Positions 1 to 7,602 of a stretch of DNA of 64,000 nt are shown in pieces. Position 1 is the first letter of the stretch. Each line of letters starts with the position of its first letter. The notes below the pieces were generated by a model that did not search any database, was not told the origin of the DNA, and saw only the letters and a program-made list of their open reading frames with translations. The position numbers were made by a program, and so were the translations under genes. Source of the DNA: Humitalea sp050632385 (GTDB lineage: Bacteria; Pseudomonadota; Alphaproteobacteria; Acetobacterales; Acetobacteraceae); contig NZ_CP192599.1 in NCBI RefSeq assembly GCF_050632385.1, positions 3,472,001 to 3,536,000 of the forward strand, read 5' to 3'.

Positions 1-743
1 GGGGCCTGCGCCGCCGCACCCGGGCCGGCGTGGAAATCCCAGGGCGTGGCCAGCAGGGCAAGCGCCACGACCCGGTCCGGCCGCCGCAGCGCCGAGGCCA
101 ATGCCAGCAGCCCCCCCATGCAATAGCCGACCATGATGACCGGCCCACCGCAGGCCAGCAGCGCCCGTTCCAGCCGCCCGGCGATATGATCGGTCAGGGA
201 AAACCCGCATTCGGCCGCACCCGGAAAACCCCAGTCCAGCAGCAGCGGCCGCGCCCCCTGCCCCGCCATCCAGCGCAGCAGCGAATGCCCGGGTGCCAGG
301 TCCAGCACATGCGCGCGGTTGACCAGCGACGGGACGAACAGCATCGCGGGGCCGCTGCCACCGTAATCCAGCAGCCGGGCCGAACCCTCCCGCCACAACA
401 CCGGGGGGTCGGGCAGGTCGCGCTGGGCGGGGTGGCGGCGATAGGCGAGCACGCCGGCCTGGAAGGCCGCATCCTCCGCGCCCAGCCGGTCGATCACCGC
501 GGCGCGCAACAGCGCCGTGGGGTCAGCGGGTGGGCTTGGGTCGCCGGGGCCGCTTTGCAGCGCCGCCGCCGCGGCCAGGATCCGGTCCCGCTCGGCCCGG
601 CCCGCCTTCGAGATCGGCCAGGCGTCGCTCCAGGGCGGCAAGCCGGGCAAGGAGGGCGGGATCGCCCCCAGCGCCAGCATGCGCCGCATCGCGGACAGGG
701 TCAGGTGTAGCGGGAGCGGCCTTGGGCCGCGGCGCGGGTTCAT
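1..743 (-). CDS. phaC: PHA synthase-like alpha/beta hydrolase (PhaC family), C-terminus beyond the window
   Basis: About 247 residues are present; the gene runs off the left edge. The translation shows a PhaC-type hydrolase core with the lipase-box-like GYCMGG, where Cys208 is the expected nucleophile (PHA synthases use Cys rather than Ser), preceded by FVPSLVNRAHVLDLAPGHSL and followed by LLATPWDFH. These enzymes polymerise hydroxyacyl-CoA into storage polyester at the granule surface. I chose the ATG at 743 because it gives the N-terminus MNPRRGPRPLPLHL and the frame stays open to position 1. This start lies 221 bases inside the upstream PhaE-like gene in another frame. The nearby PhaR gene supports a PHA role. 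A PhaC-like hydrolase without synthase activity is the alternative. Confidence 0.8.
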   Translation of the reverse strand, partial: MNPRRGPRPLPLHLTLSAMRRMLALGAIPPSLPGLPPWSDAWPISKAGRAERDRILAAAAALQSGPGDPSPPADPTALLRAAVIDRLGAEDAAFQAGVLAYRRHPAQRDLPDPPVLWREGSARLLDYGGSGPAMLFVPSLVNRAHVLDLAPGHSLLRWMAGQGARPLLLDWGFPGAAECGFSLTDHIAGRLERALLACGGPVIMVGYCMGGLLALASALRRPDRVVALALLATPWDFHAGPGAAAQA

Positions 744-1020
744 GGGGCGCTGGTGCCGCTGGGATGGGCCAGGCCTGGAAGGCGCGCAACCAGGCCTGCA
801 TCAGCCCGGCGCCCAGGCCCGTCAGGGCGGCCGTTGCCTGGCGCAGTTCGGCATCCTGGGTCATGGCGTCCAGTTCGGACTGCCACAGCGCGATCCAGTC
901 GGCGGCCAGGCGATCGGGGGTGGGGGTATCGCCATGGTCGCGCGGATGCGGGCCGGCGGGTGCCGAAGCCCCCCCGGCGGCGCCGTCCGCCGCTCCATCC
1001 GCTGCCTTGTTCACCGCCAT
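523..1020 (-). CDS. PhaE-like or PHA-associated small protein, overlaps phaC
   Basis: 165 residues. The middle (about residues 38-90) is helical with Trp-rich segments such as LAADWIALWQ and LMQAWLRAFQAW. Residues about 120-138 form a Leu/Ala coiled-coil stretch (LLARLAALERRLADLE), and the tail is basic (KRPRRPKPTR). Trp-containing helices plus a terminal coiled coil recall class III PHA synthase subunit PhaE, but the match is loose and made by eye. It lies directly upstream of the PhaC-like gene on the same strand and shares 221 bases with it in a different frame. A start at 1020 places it divergent from phaR with about 150 bases between. It could instead be an unrelated granule-associated protein. 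Confidence 0.55.
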   Translation of the reverse strand: MAVNKAADGAADGAAGGASAPAGPHPRDHGDTPTPDRLAADWIALWQSELDAMTQDAELRQATAALTGLGAGLMQAWLRAFQAWPIPAAPAPHEPAPRPKAAPATPDPVRDAAHAGAGGDPALLARLAALERRLADLEGGPGRAGPDPGRGGGAAKRPRRPKPTR

Positions 1021-1174
1021 GCAACGCCGCCAGCATCCCCCAATACGCCGCTACCCTACATGACCAATGCCCCCCTGGCGCGGGGGTTGCGTTTCGTGTG
1101 CTCGCGATACGTTCGCACCGCAACATAGCCGTGTTAGGGTGCTGCGACATGGTGTCCGAAAGGGGAAGGCCGAC

Positions 1175-1852
1175 ATGGCCGAAAACAACAATCAGCCGAC
1201 GAAATCCCCGTCCCTGGTGAAATCTGTGCCGGGACCGAGGCCGGTCCCCACGACGCCGACAGAAACGGGCGCCGCCCCGGACGCAGCGCTGCCGACAGTT
1301 GTGGTCAAGAAATACGCGAACCGCCGGCTGTATAATACAGAATCGTCTTCCTACGTCACATTGGAGGACCTGGCCGTCATGGTCCGCGCCGGCCGCGATT
1401 TCGTCGTCTATGACGCGAAGTCGGGTGACGATATTACCCGCGGTGTATTGACCCAGATCATCGTCGAGGAAGAAGCCAAGGGCAAACATTTGCTGCCCGA
1501 ATCCTTCCTGCGCCATTTGATCGGTTTCTATGGCGACAGCCTGCAAGGTGCGGTGCCACGTTACCTTGAATACACCATGGGCGCCTTTGCGCGGCAGCAG
1601 GAACAGATGCGCGCGACGGTGCAACAGACCATCGGCGGCCTGCGCCCGTTCAATGCGCTCGAAGAAGTGACCAAGCAGAACATGGCGATGATGGAACGCG
1701 CGATGTCGCTGTTCAGCCCCTTCGCCATTCCCCCCGCCGGGGGCAAGGATGCGGCGCCGGAAGCGCCCCCGGATATCGACATGCTGCGTGCGGAGTTGGA
1801 AATCCTGCGCGCCCGCCTGGCCGAACTGCAAAAGGCGCCCGGCAAGGCCTAA
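1175..1852 (+). CDS. phaR: Polyhydroxyalkanoate synthesis repressor PhaR
   Basis: 225 residues. Residues about 45-105 carry the PhaR DNA-binding domain, seen as VVKKYANRRLYNTESSSYVT followed by LEDLAVMVRAGRDFVVYDAKSGDDITR. The accumulation-regulator domain follows (LTQIIVEEE, LPESFLRHLIGFYGDSLQ), and the C-terminus is a short coiled coil. PhaR binds PHA granules and DNA and represses phasin and synthesis genes until polymer accumulates. I used the ATG at 1175 rather than upstream in-frame starts because AGGGGAAGG lies just before it and the conserved domain begins soon after. It is divergent from the PHA genes at 1-1020. Its stop overlaps the convergent neighbour by 4 bases. Confidence 0.93.
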   Translation: MAENNNQPTKSPSLVKSVPGPRPVPTTPTETGAAPDAALPTVVVKKYANRRLYNTESSSYVTLEDLAVMVRAGRDFVVYDAKSGDDITRGVLTQIIVEEEAKGKHLLPESFLRHLIGFYGDSLQGAVPRYLEYTMGAFARQQEQMRATVQQTIGGLRPFNALEEVTKQNMAMMERAMSLFSPFAIPPAGGKDAAPEAPPDIDMLRAELEILRARLAELQKAPGKA

Positions 1853-2187
1853 CCCGGGCGGAAGCGCGCGCCCACCACGGCATCCTGGGCCAGGGCGCGT
1901 TGCACCTGGTCGTCGCTGGCGAGCGCCGCCACCGCGCGGAAAAAGGGCACATTCCCCCTCACCCGGTCAAGGAACAGCCGGTCGAGCGCCACCGCGGCCG
2001 GCAGGCGGCCGGCGCAGCAGTTGCACCCGACGACGTGGGAGTCCGCGCTGAACTCGGCCACGGCGCTGGCGCCGGCGGGGGGTGCCACGCCCTCTGGCAA
2101 CAGCATCGCCGCACCCGCATGGGCGGCCATCGCCGCCGTATCGGCACAGAGGAAGACAGGGATTCGCGCGTCGAGGGACCAGGCCAT
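1849..2187 (-). CDS. Small CxCC protein resembling a piece of a G3E/CobW GTPase
   Basis: 112 residues, no assigned function. The centre has VVGCNCCAGR, like the metal-binding GCxCC motif of G3E (CobW/COG0523) GTPases. The segment after it (ALDRLFLDRVRGNVPFFRAV, then ALAQDAVVGARFR) also resembles the stretch that follows CxCC in those proteins. There is no P-loop and no ETSGLADP-type motif, so GTP hydrolysis is not expected. It could be a small metal-binding protein, but this is inference from a visual comparison. It is transcribed divergently from the ArsR-metH operon, and its start codon is only 8 bases from the palindromic operator, so it may share that control. Confidence 0.65.
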   Translation of the reverse strand: MAWSLDARIPVFLCADTAAMAAHAGAAMLLPEGVAPPAGASAVAEFSADSHVVGCNCCAGRLPAAVALDRLFLDRVRGNVPFFRAVAALASDDQVQRALAQDAVVGARFRPG

Positions 2188-2194
2188 GACTGGA

Positions 2195-2212
2195 CATAAG
2201 GATATCTTTATG
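2195..2212. promoter_or_regulatory. Palindromic operator between the CxCC gene and the ArsR-metH operon
   Basis: CATAAGGATATCTTTATG is an 18-base palindrome with 8 of 9 base pairs symmetric; the single mismatch is G2200 against T2207. It lies between two divergent start codons (2187 minus, 2217/2226 plus). ArsR-family repressors bind such AT-rich palindromes. By context this is the binding site of the regulator encoded immediately downstream, controlling itself, metH and possibly the CxCC gene. It resembles the S-adenosylhomocysteine-responsive SahR-type sites of methionine genes, as I remember them. Confidence 0.7.
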
Positions 2213-2216
2213 CGAT

Positions 2217-3164
2217 ATGCAAGGCATGGAGAGCCTCCTCACCGCATTACGTGCCGCTGCTGAACCGACCCGGTTGCGGCTGCTGGCGCTTTGCGCGCGC
2301 GGCGGCTTCTGCGTGACCGATCTGGTCGCCATCCTCGGCCAATCCCAGCCCCGCCTGTCCCGCCATCTGCGTCTGTTGGTCGAGGCCGGGCTGCTGGAAC
2401 GCGTGCCCGAGGGCGCCAATGCCTGGTTCCACCTGGCCGATCGCGGTTCCCTGGCGCGCGACCTGATCGGCCGCCTGCCGCCGGACGACCCCGCCTTGGC
2501 TGCCGATGCCCGCGCCGCCGCCCGCGTGCTGGCCGAACGGGCACGCGCCGCATCCGACGCCTTCCGCCGCGCCGGCGTAGAATGGGATGAGGCCAGCGCC
2601 CTGGACCTGCCCGCCGCCGCGATCGAGCAAGCCCTGATCGCCGCCCTGCCCCCGGGTCCGCTGGGCCGCGTGCTGGATATCGGCACGGGCACCGGCCACC
2701 TGCTGGAACTGCTCGGCCCCCGCGCCGCATCGCTGCTGGGTGTGGATGCGAGCCGGGAGATGCTGGCCCTCGCCCGCGCCCGCCTCGCCGGGCTCGGCAT
2801 CGGCCATGCCTCCTTGCGCCAGGCGGATATGTACCGGCTGCCGCTGCCGGATGGCGGCTTCGATGTCGTCGCGATGCAGATGGTGCTGCATTACGCCGAG
2901 GACCCCGCCGCCGCGCTGGCCGAGGCCGCGCGCGTTCTGCGGCCCGGCGGGACGCTGCTGCTGCTGGATCTGGCCGCGCATGACCGGGCCGACCTGGCCC
3001 TGCGCCACGCGCATCGCTGGCCGGGTTTTGCCGATACGGCGATTGCCGGCTGGCTGGGTGCGGCCGGTTGCACCTTGGGGGAGCCCGTGGCCATCCCCGC
3101 CCCATTGCCTGTCCGACTCTGGTCCGCGCGTGCCGCGGGTGCCAGCGCTTCCCTTGCCGCCTGA
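2217..3164 (+). CDS. ArsR-family regulator fused to a SAM-dependent methyltransferase domain
   Basis: 315 residues (312 if the start is the ATG at 2226, MESLLTALR). Residues about 5-85 form an ArsR winged helix (AAAEPTRLRLLALCARGG, then LSRHLRLLVEAGLLERV). Residues about 145-275 form a class I methyltransferase fold with the SAM loop VLDIGTGTGHLLELLG, acidic VDASREML and the post-motif VLRPGGTLLLLDL. This fusion is common beside methionine genes in alphaproteobacteria and is thought to sense the SAM/SAH state; catalytic activity is unproven. It ends 9 bases before metH and follows a palindromic operator, so it probably autoregulates and controls metH. The usual metF partner is not in this operon. 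Confidence 0.9.
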   Translation: MQGMESLLTALRAAAEPTRLRLLALCARGGFCVTDLVAILGQSQPRLSRHLRLLVEAGLLERVPEGANAWFHLADRGSLARDLIGRLPPDDPALAADARAAARVLAERARAASDAFRRAGVEWDEASALDLPAAAIEQALIAALPPGPLGRVLDIGTGTGHLLELLGPRAASLLGVDASREMLALARARLAGLGIGHASLRQADMYRLPLPDGGFDVVAMQMVLHYAEDPAAALAEAARVLRPGGTLLLLDLAAHDRADLALRHAHRWPGFADTAIAGWLGAAGCTLGEPVAIPAPLPVRLWSARAAGASASLAA

Positions 3165-3173
3165 AAGCCCGAC

Positions 3174-6100
3174 ATGACCCGTCCGCATCTGCTCGAAGCC
3201 CTGTCCGACCGCGTACTGCTCTGCGACGGCGGCATGGGCAGCCGCGTGCAGGCGCTGACGCTCGATATCATCAAGGACTTTTGGGACAAGGAGAACTGCA
3301 CGGAAGTGCTGACCCTGTCGCGCCCGGAACTGATCCGCGACATCCACCGCGGCTATTTCGAAGCCGGCGCCGACATGGTGCTCACCAATACCTTCGGTGG
3401 CAGCCCGATCACCTTGGAAGAATTCGAACTCGGCAGCCGCACGCATGAGATCAACAAGCGTGGTGTCGAACTCGCGCGCGAAGCGGCCGAGAGTTTTTCG
3501 GACGGCCGCCACCGCTGGGTGATCGGTGACATCGGGCCGGGCACGAAGCTGCCGTCGCTGGGGCACATCTCCTATGACGCTCTGGAAGCGGCGCTGACGG
3601 AACAATGCCTCGGCCTGATCGCCGGCGGCTGTGACGCGCTGCTGACCGAGACGAACCAGGACACGCTGTTCATCAAAGCCGCGGTCAACGCCTCCAAGGC
3701 CGCGATCAAGCAGACTGGCGTCAACATCCCGATCTTCGTGCAGGTCACGGTGGAAACCACCGGCACCTTGCTGGTCGGCCCCGACATCGCCGCCGCCGCG
3801 ACCGTGGTGCATGCGCTGGACGTGCCGCTGATCGGGCTGAACTGCGCGACGGGTCCGCAGGAGATGTCGGAACACGTCCGCTGGCTGGCGCAGAACTGGC
3901 CGGGCAAGATCTCGATCCAGCCGAATGCCGGCCTGCCGGAACTAGTCGATGGCAAGACGCATTACCCGCTCGGGCCGGATGAGTTGGCCGTGTGGATGGA
4001 GCGCTTTGTTGCCGAGGACGGCATCAACATCATCGGCGGCTGCTGCGGCACCTCCACCCCGCATATCGCGGCGCTGGATGCGATGCTGCGCAAGCGCGGC
4101 GATTTCCGCCCTGCGCCGGCGAAGCGCAGCTTCCATTGGGTACCGTCGGTCGCCAGCCTCTATGCCGCGACCGCGCTGCGGCAGGAGAATTCGTATTTCT
4201 CCATCGGCGAACGCTGTAACGCGAATGGCAGCAAGGCCTGGCGCCAGCGGCAGGAACAGCAGGATTGGGACGGCTGCGTCGCCATCGGGCGTGACCAGGT
4301 GGCCGAGGGCTCCAACAGCCTGGACGTCTGCGTCGCCTTCGTCGGCCGTGACGAGAATGCGGAGATGACCGAGGTCATCACCCGCTTCACCAGCAGCGTG
4401 AATTCGCCGCTGGTGATCGACAGCACCGAGACGCCGATCATCGAGGCCGCGCTGAAGCTGCATGGCGGCAAGCCGATCATCAACTCGATCAACTTCGAGG
4501 AAGGTGAGAAGGCGGCGCATGACCGCATGGTGCTGGCCAAGAAGTTCGGCGCGGCCGTCATCGCGCTGACCATCGACGAAGTCGGCATGGCCAAGACGGC
4601 CGAGGACAAGCTGCGCATCGCCGAACGGCTGGTGGATTTTGCCTGCAACAAGCACGGCCTGCCGCAATCCGACCTGATGATCGACCCGCTGACCTTCACC
4701 ATCGCGACGGGCAACGAGGACGACCGCAAGCTCGGGCTATGGACGCTCGATGGCATCCGCATGATCCGGGAAAAGTTCCCGGATGTGCAGATCATGCTGG
4801 GCCTGTCCAACATCTCCTTCGGGTTGAACCCGGCGGCGCGGCATGTGTTGAACAGCGTGTTCCTGGACCTGGCGGTGAAGGCCGGCATGACGGGCGCGAT
4901 CGTGCACGTCAGCAAGATCAAGCCGCTGCACCAGATCCCGCCCGAGGAAGTGAAGGTCGTCGAAGACCTGATCTTCGATCGCCGTAGCGAAGGCTACGAT
5001 CCGCTGCAAAAGGTCCTGGAGATCTTCTCCGGCCGCAAGGCCGCCGACAATGTCGCCAAGGTGGTCGCCGCCACGCCGGAAGGCCGGTTGAAGGACCGCA
5101 TCGTCGACGGCAACCGCAAGGGGCTGGAAACCGACCTGAAGGATGCGATGGACGGCGGGATGCCCCCGCTCGACATCATCAACAATATCCTGCTGGACGG
5201 CATGAAGGTCGTCGGCGAGTTGTTCGGCGCGGGCAAGATGCAGTTGCCGTTTGTGCTGCAGTCGGCCGAGACGATGAAATCCGCCGTCGCCTGGCTGGAA
5301 CCCTTCATGGAGAAGATCGAGGGCCAGGAGAAAGGCACCATCGTGCTCGGCACGGTGCGTGGCGATGTGCATGACATCGGTAAGAACCTGGTCGACATCA
5401 TCCTGACCAACAACGGCTACAAGGTCATCAACCTCGGCATCAAGGTGCCGTTGATCGACATCGTTGCCGCGGCGAAGGAGCACAAGGCGCATGCCATCGG
5501 CATGTCCGGCCTGCTGGTGAAGTCGACCGTGGTGATGCGCGAGAACCTGGAGGAGATGTCCCGTCAGGGCATCGATATCCCGGTGATGCTCGGCGGCGCC
5601 GCGCTGACCCGCAACTATGTCGAGGATGACTGCGTCAAATCCTACGCCTGCGGCCGCGTCGCCTATGCACGCGACGCTTTCGATGGCCTGCACCTGATGG
5701 ACCGGGTGATGGGCAATGGGTTCGACGACTACCTGACGGCCTTGCAGACCAAGCGCGTCGGCAAGGCGAAGAACGAGAAGCGCGTGCTCGGCCAGGCCGA
5801 TCCGCGCGCCTTTGCCCCGGTGGACCTGGCCTATGCCCAGACCCGCCGGCGGCGCGAGGTCGAGCCCTATGCGACGCCGACCCCGCCCTTCTGGGGCGCC
5901 CGCGTCATGCAGGCCGATCCGAAGGCGCTGGTGCCCTTCATCAACGAGCGCAGCCTGTATCAATTCCAGTGGGGCTTCCGGAAGCAGGGCCGCACGCTTG
6001 AGGACTTTTTGGGCTGGGCGAAGCAGGAATTGCGTCCGGTCCTGAAGCGCATGCTCGCCATCGCCGAGGCCGACAAAATCCTCACGCCGCAGGCGATCTA

Positions 6101-6662
6101 CGGCTACTGGAAATGCGCCGGCCAGGGCAACGAACTCATCCTGTTCGATGAGGACGGGACCACCGAAGCCGCGCGCTTCAACCTGCCGCGCCAGCCCAAG
6201 ACCGATGGCGAATGCATCGCCGACTGGGTGCGCGACGTGGATGACGCGCAGCGGGACGTGATCGGGTTGCAGGTCGTGACCGTCGGCCAGAAGGCGTCGG
6301 ACATCGCGCGCGACTGGTTCGAGGAGAACCGCTACCAAGACTATCTCTACCTGCACGGCCTGTCGGTGGAGATGGCCGAAGCGATGGCGGAATACGTCCA
6401 TAAGCGCATCCGCGCCGAACTGGGCTTTTCCAGCGAGGACGCGCGCGACATCGAGAAGATGCTGCAGCAGGAATACCGTGGCGGCCGCTATTCCTTCGGC
6501 TACCCGGCCTGCCCGCGGCTGGAGGACCAGGTGCCGCTGCTCAAGTTGCTGGGCGCCGAGCGAATCGGCGTGAACATCAGCGACGAATGGCAACTGCACC
6601 CGGAGCAATCCACCAGCGCCATCGTGTTGCACCACCCCCGCGCGAAGTATTTTTCGGTCTGA
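3174..6662 (+). CDS. metH: Cobalamin-dependent methionine synthase MetH
   Basis: 1162 residues, full four-module architecture. The homocysteine domain (about 1-310) has Zn ligands Cys224 (GLNCATGP) and Cys290-Cys291 (GGCCGTS). The methyltetrahydrofolate (pterin-binding) domain spans about 335-620. The B12 cap and binding domains follow at about 640-880, with cobalt ligand His733 in GDVHDIGKN and LLVKST. The SAM-dependent reactivation domain occupies the C-terminus (GRYSFGYPACP, near the end). The enzyme transfers a methyl group from methyl-THF to homocysteine via methylcobalamin in the cytosol. It is co-transcribed with the ArsR-methyltransferase regulator just upstream. Cobalamin genes elsewhere in the window (PduO, CobS, CobT) fit its cofactor need. 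Confidence 0.97.
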   Translation: MTRPHLLEALSDRVLLCDGGMGSRVQALTLDIIKDFWDKENCTEVLTLSRPELIRDIHRGYFEAGADMVLTNTFGGSPITLEEFELGSRTHEINKRGVELAREAAESFSDGRHRWVIGDIGPGTKLPSLGHISYDALEAALTEQCLGLIAGGCDALLTETNQDTLFIKAAVNASKAAIKQTGVNIPIFVQVTVETTGTLLVGPDIAAAATVVHALDVPLIGLNCATGPQEMSEHVRWLAQNWPGKISIQPNAGLPELVDGKTHYPLGPDELAVWMERFVAEDGINIIGGCCGTSTPHIAALDAMLRKRGDFRPAPAKRSFHWVPSVASLYAATALRQENSYFSIGERCNANGSKAWRQRQEQQDWDGCVAIGRDQVAEGSNSLDVCVAFVGRDENAEMTEVITRFTSSVNSPLVIDSTETPIIEAALKLHGGKPIINSINFEEGEKAAHDRMVLAKKFGAAVIALTIDEVGMAKTAEDKLRIAERLVDFACNKHGLPQSDLMIDPLTFTIATGNEDDRKLGLWTLDGIRMIREKFPDVQIMLGLSNISFGLNPAARHVLNSVFLDLAVKAGMTGAIVHVSKIKPLHQIPPEEVKVVEDLIFDRRSEGYDPLQKVLEIFSGRKAADNVAKVVAATPEGRLKDRIVDGNRKGLETDLKDAMDGGMPPLDIINNILLDGMKVVGELFGAGKMQLPFVLQSAETMKSAVAWLEPFMEKIEGQEKGTIVLGTVRGDVHDIGKNLVDIILTNNGYKVINLGIKVPLIDIVAAAKEHKAHAIGMSGLLVKSTVVMRENLEEMSRQGIDIPVMLGGAALTRNYVEDDCVKSYACGRVAYARDAFDGLHLMDRVMGNGFDDYLTALQTKRVGKAKNEKRVLGQADPRAFAPVDLAYAQTRRRREVEPYATPTPPFWGARVMQADPKALVPFINERSLYQFQWGFRKQGRTLEDFLGWAKQELRPVLKRMLAIAEADKILTPQAIYGYWKCAGQGNELILFDEDGTTEAARFNLPRQPKTDGECIADWVRDVDDAQRDVIGLQVVTVGQKASDIARDWFEENRYQDYLYLHGLSVEMAEAMAEYVHKRIRAELGFSSEDARDIEKMLQQEYRGGRYSFGYPACPRLEDQVPLLKLLGAERIGVNISDEWQLHPEQSTSAIVLHHPRAKYFSV

Positions 6663-6687
6663 GTGCCGCGGGTGTAGAAGCCCCCGC

Positions 6688-7602
6688 ATGATGACCACCC
6701 CCCTTAGAAAACTGCTCGCCCGGGCCGAGACCCTGGCCCTGGCGAGCCTTGTCATCGCCATCGGCGTGCTCGGCCTGAAATCCGTCGCGGCCTGGCTGAC
6801 GGGGTCGGTCGCGTTGTTCGCGGATGCGTTGGAAAGCATCGTCAACGTGGCCGCCGCGGGGGCCGCGCTGGCGGCGATCCGCGTCGCCGCCCTGCCGCCC
6901 GACGCCAACCACCCCTATGGCCACGACAAGGCGGAGTATTTTTCCGCCGTGCTGGAAGGCGCGCTGATCATCGTCGCCGCCCTGGCGATCCTGCACCAGG
7001 CCTGGGCCGCGATGGGACATCTGCGCGTGCCCGACGCCCCCGTGCTCGGCCTGATGATTTCGGCCGGTGCCTCGGCGATCAATGGCGGCTGGGCCTGGAT
7101 CCTGATGCGGCGCGGGCGGGCGCTGAAATCGCCGGCCTTGCAGGCGGATGCGCGGCATCTCTGGGCCGATGTGGTGACCTCGGTCGGTGTGATCCTGGGT
7201 GTCGCGCTGGTGGCGATGACGGGGATCCTGTGGCTGGACCCGGCGCTGGCGGCGGCGACCGCGCTGAACATCCTGTGGTCGGGCTACCGGCTGCTGCGCG
7301 AAAGCGTCGGCGGCTTGATGGACGAGGGCCTGTCGCACAAGGCGCTGGCCCGCATCCGGGCGATCATCACCACCGACGCGACCGGGGCGATCGAGGCGCA
7401 TGACCTGCGCACCCGCCAATCCGGCCGCTGGACCTTTGTCGAATTCCACCTGGTGGTTCCGGGCGAGATGAACGTCAGCGACGCCCATGCGATCTGCGAC
7501 CGGGTGGAGGCTGGGTTGCGTGAGGAACTGGGCAATGCCGTCATCACCATCCATGTGGAGCCGCATGTGAAGGCCAAGCACACGGGCGTGCTGGTGCTGT
7601 GA
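6688..7602 (+). CDS. Cation diffusion facilitator (CDF) family metal exporter
   Basis: 304 residues. Six hydrophobic helices in the first ~210 residues carry CDF signatures: VALFADALESIVN (metal-site Asp46), the loop NHPYGHDKAEYFSA, and ADARHLWADVVTS with the second HxxxD pair. A cytoplasmic ferredoxin-like domain follows, containing DLRTRQSGRWTFVEFHLVV and ending in ITIHVEPH. CDF proteins export divalent metals (Zn, Fe, Co, Mn) against protons across the inner membrane; the metal cannot be told from sequence alone. Start is one of two adjacent ATGs. It overlaps the tonB start by 4 bases (GTGA), which suggests a shared transcript. Confidence 0.92.
   Translation: MMTTPLRKLLARAETLALASLVIAIGVLGLKSVAAWLTGSVALFADALESIVNVAAAGAALAAIRVAALPPDANHPYGHDKAEYFSAVLEGALIIVAALAILHQAWAAMGHLRVPDAPVLGLMISAGASAINGGWAWILMRRGRALKSPALQADARHLWADVVTSVGVILGVALVAMTGILWLDPALAAATALNILWSGYRLLRESVGGLMDEGLSHKALARIRAIITTDATGAIEAHDLRTRQSGRWTFVEFHLVVPGEMNVSDAHAICDRVEAGLREELGNAVITIHVEPHVKAKHTGVLVL

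Noticed and set aside
523..743. A frameshift mutation splitting one phaC gene
   Set aside because: The downstream frame has its own ATG with a family-like leader and stays open, so two overlapping genes explain the region better; a sequencing error cannot be fully excluded.
3165..3173. Cobalamin riboswitch before metH
   Set aside because: Only 9 bases separate metH from the regulator gene, leaving no room.
2247..6908. Long open frames on the strand opposite the ArsR regulator and metH
   Set aside because: They have no family-like motifs, read as His/Arg/Gln-rich low-complexity protein, and arise from GC-rich third positions of the real genes.
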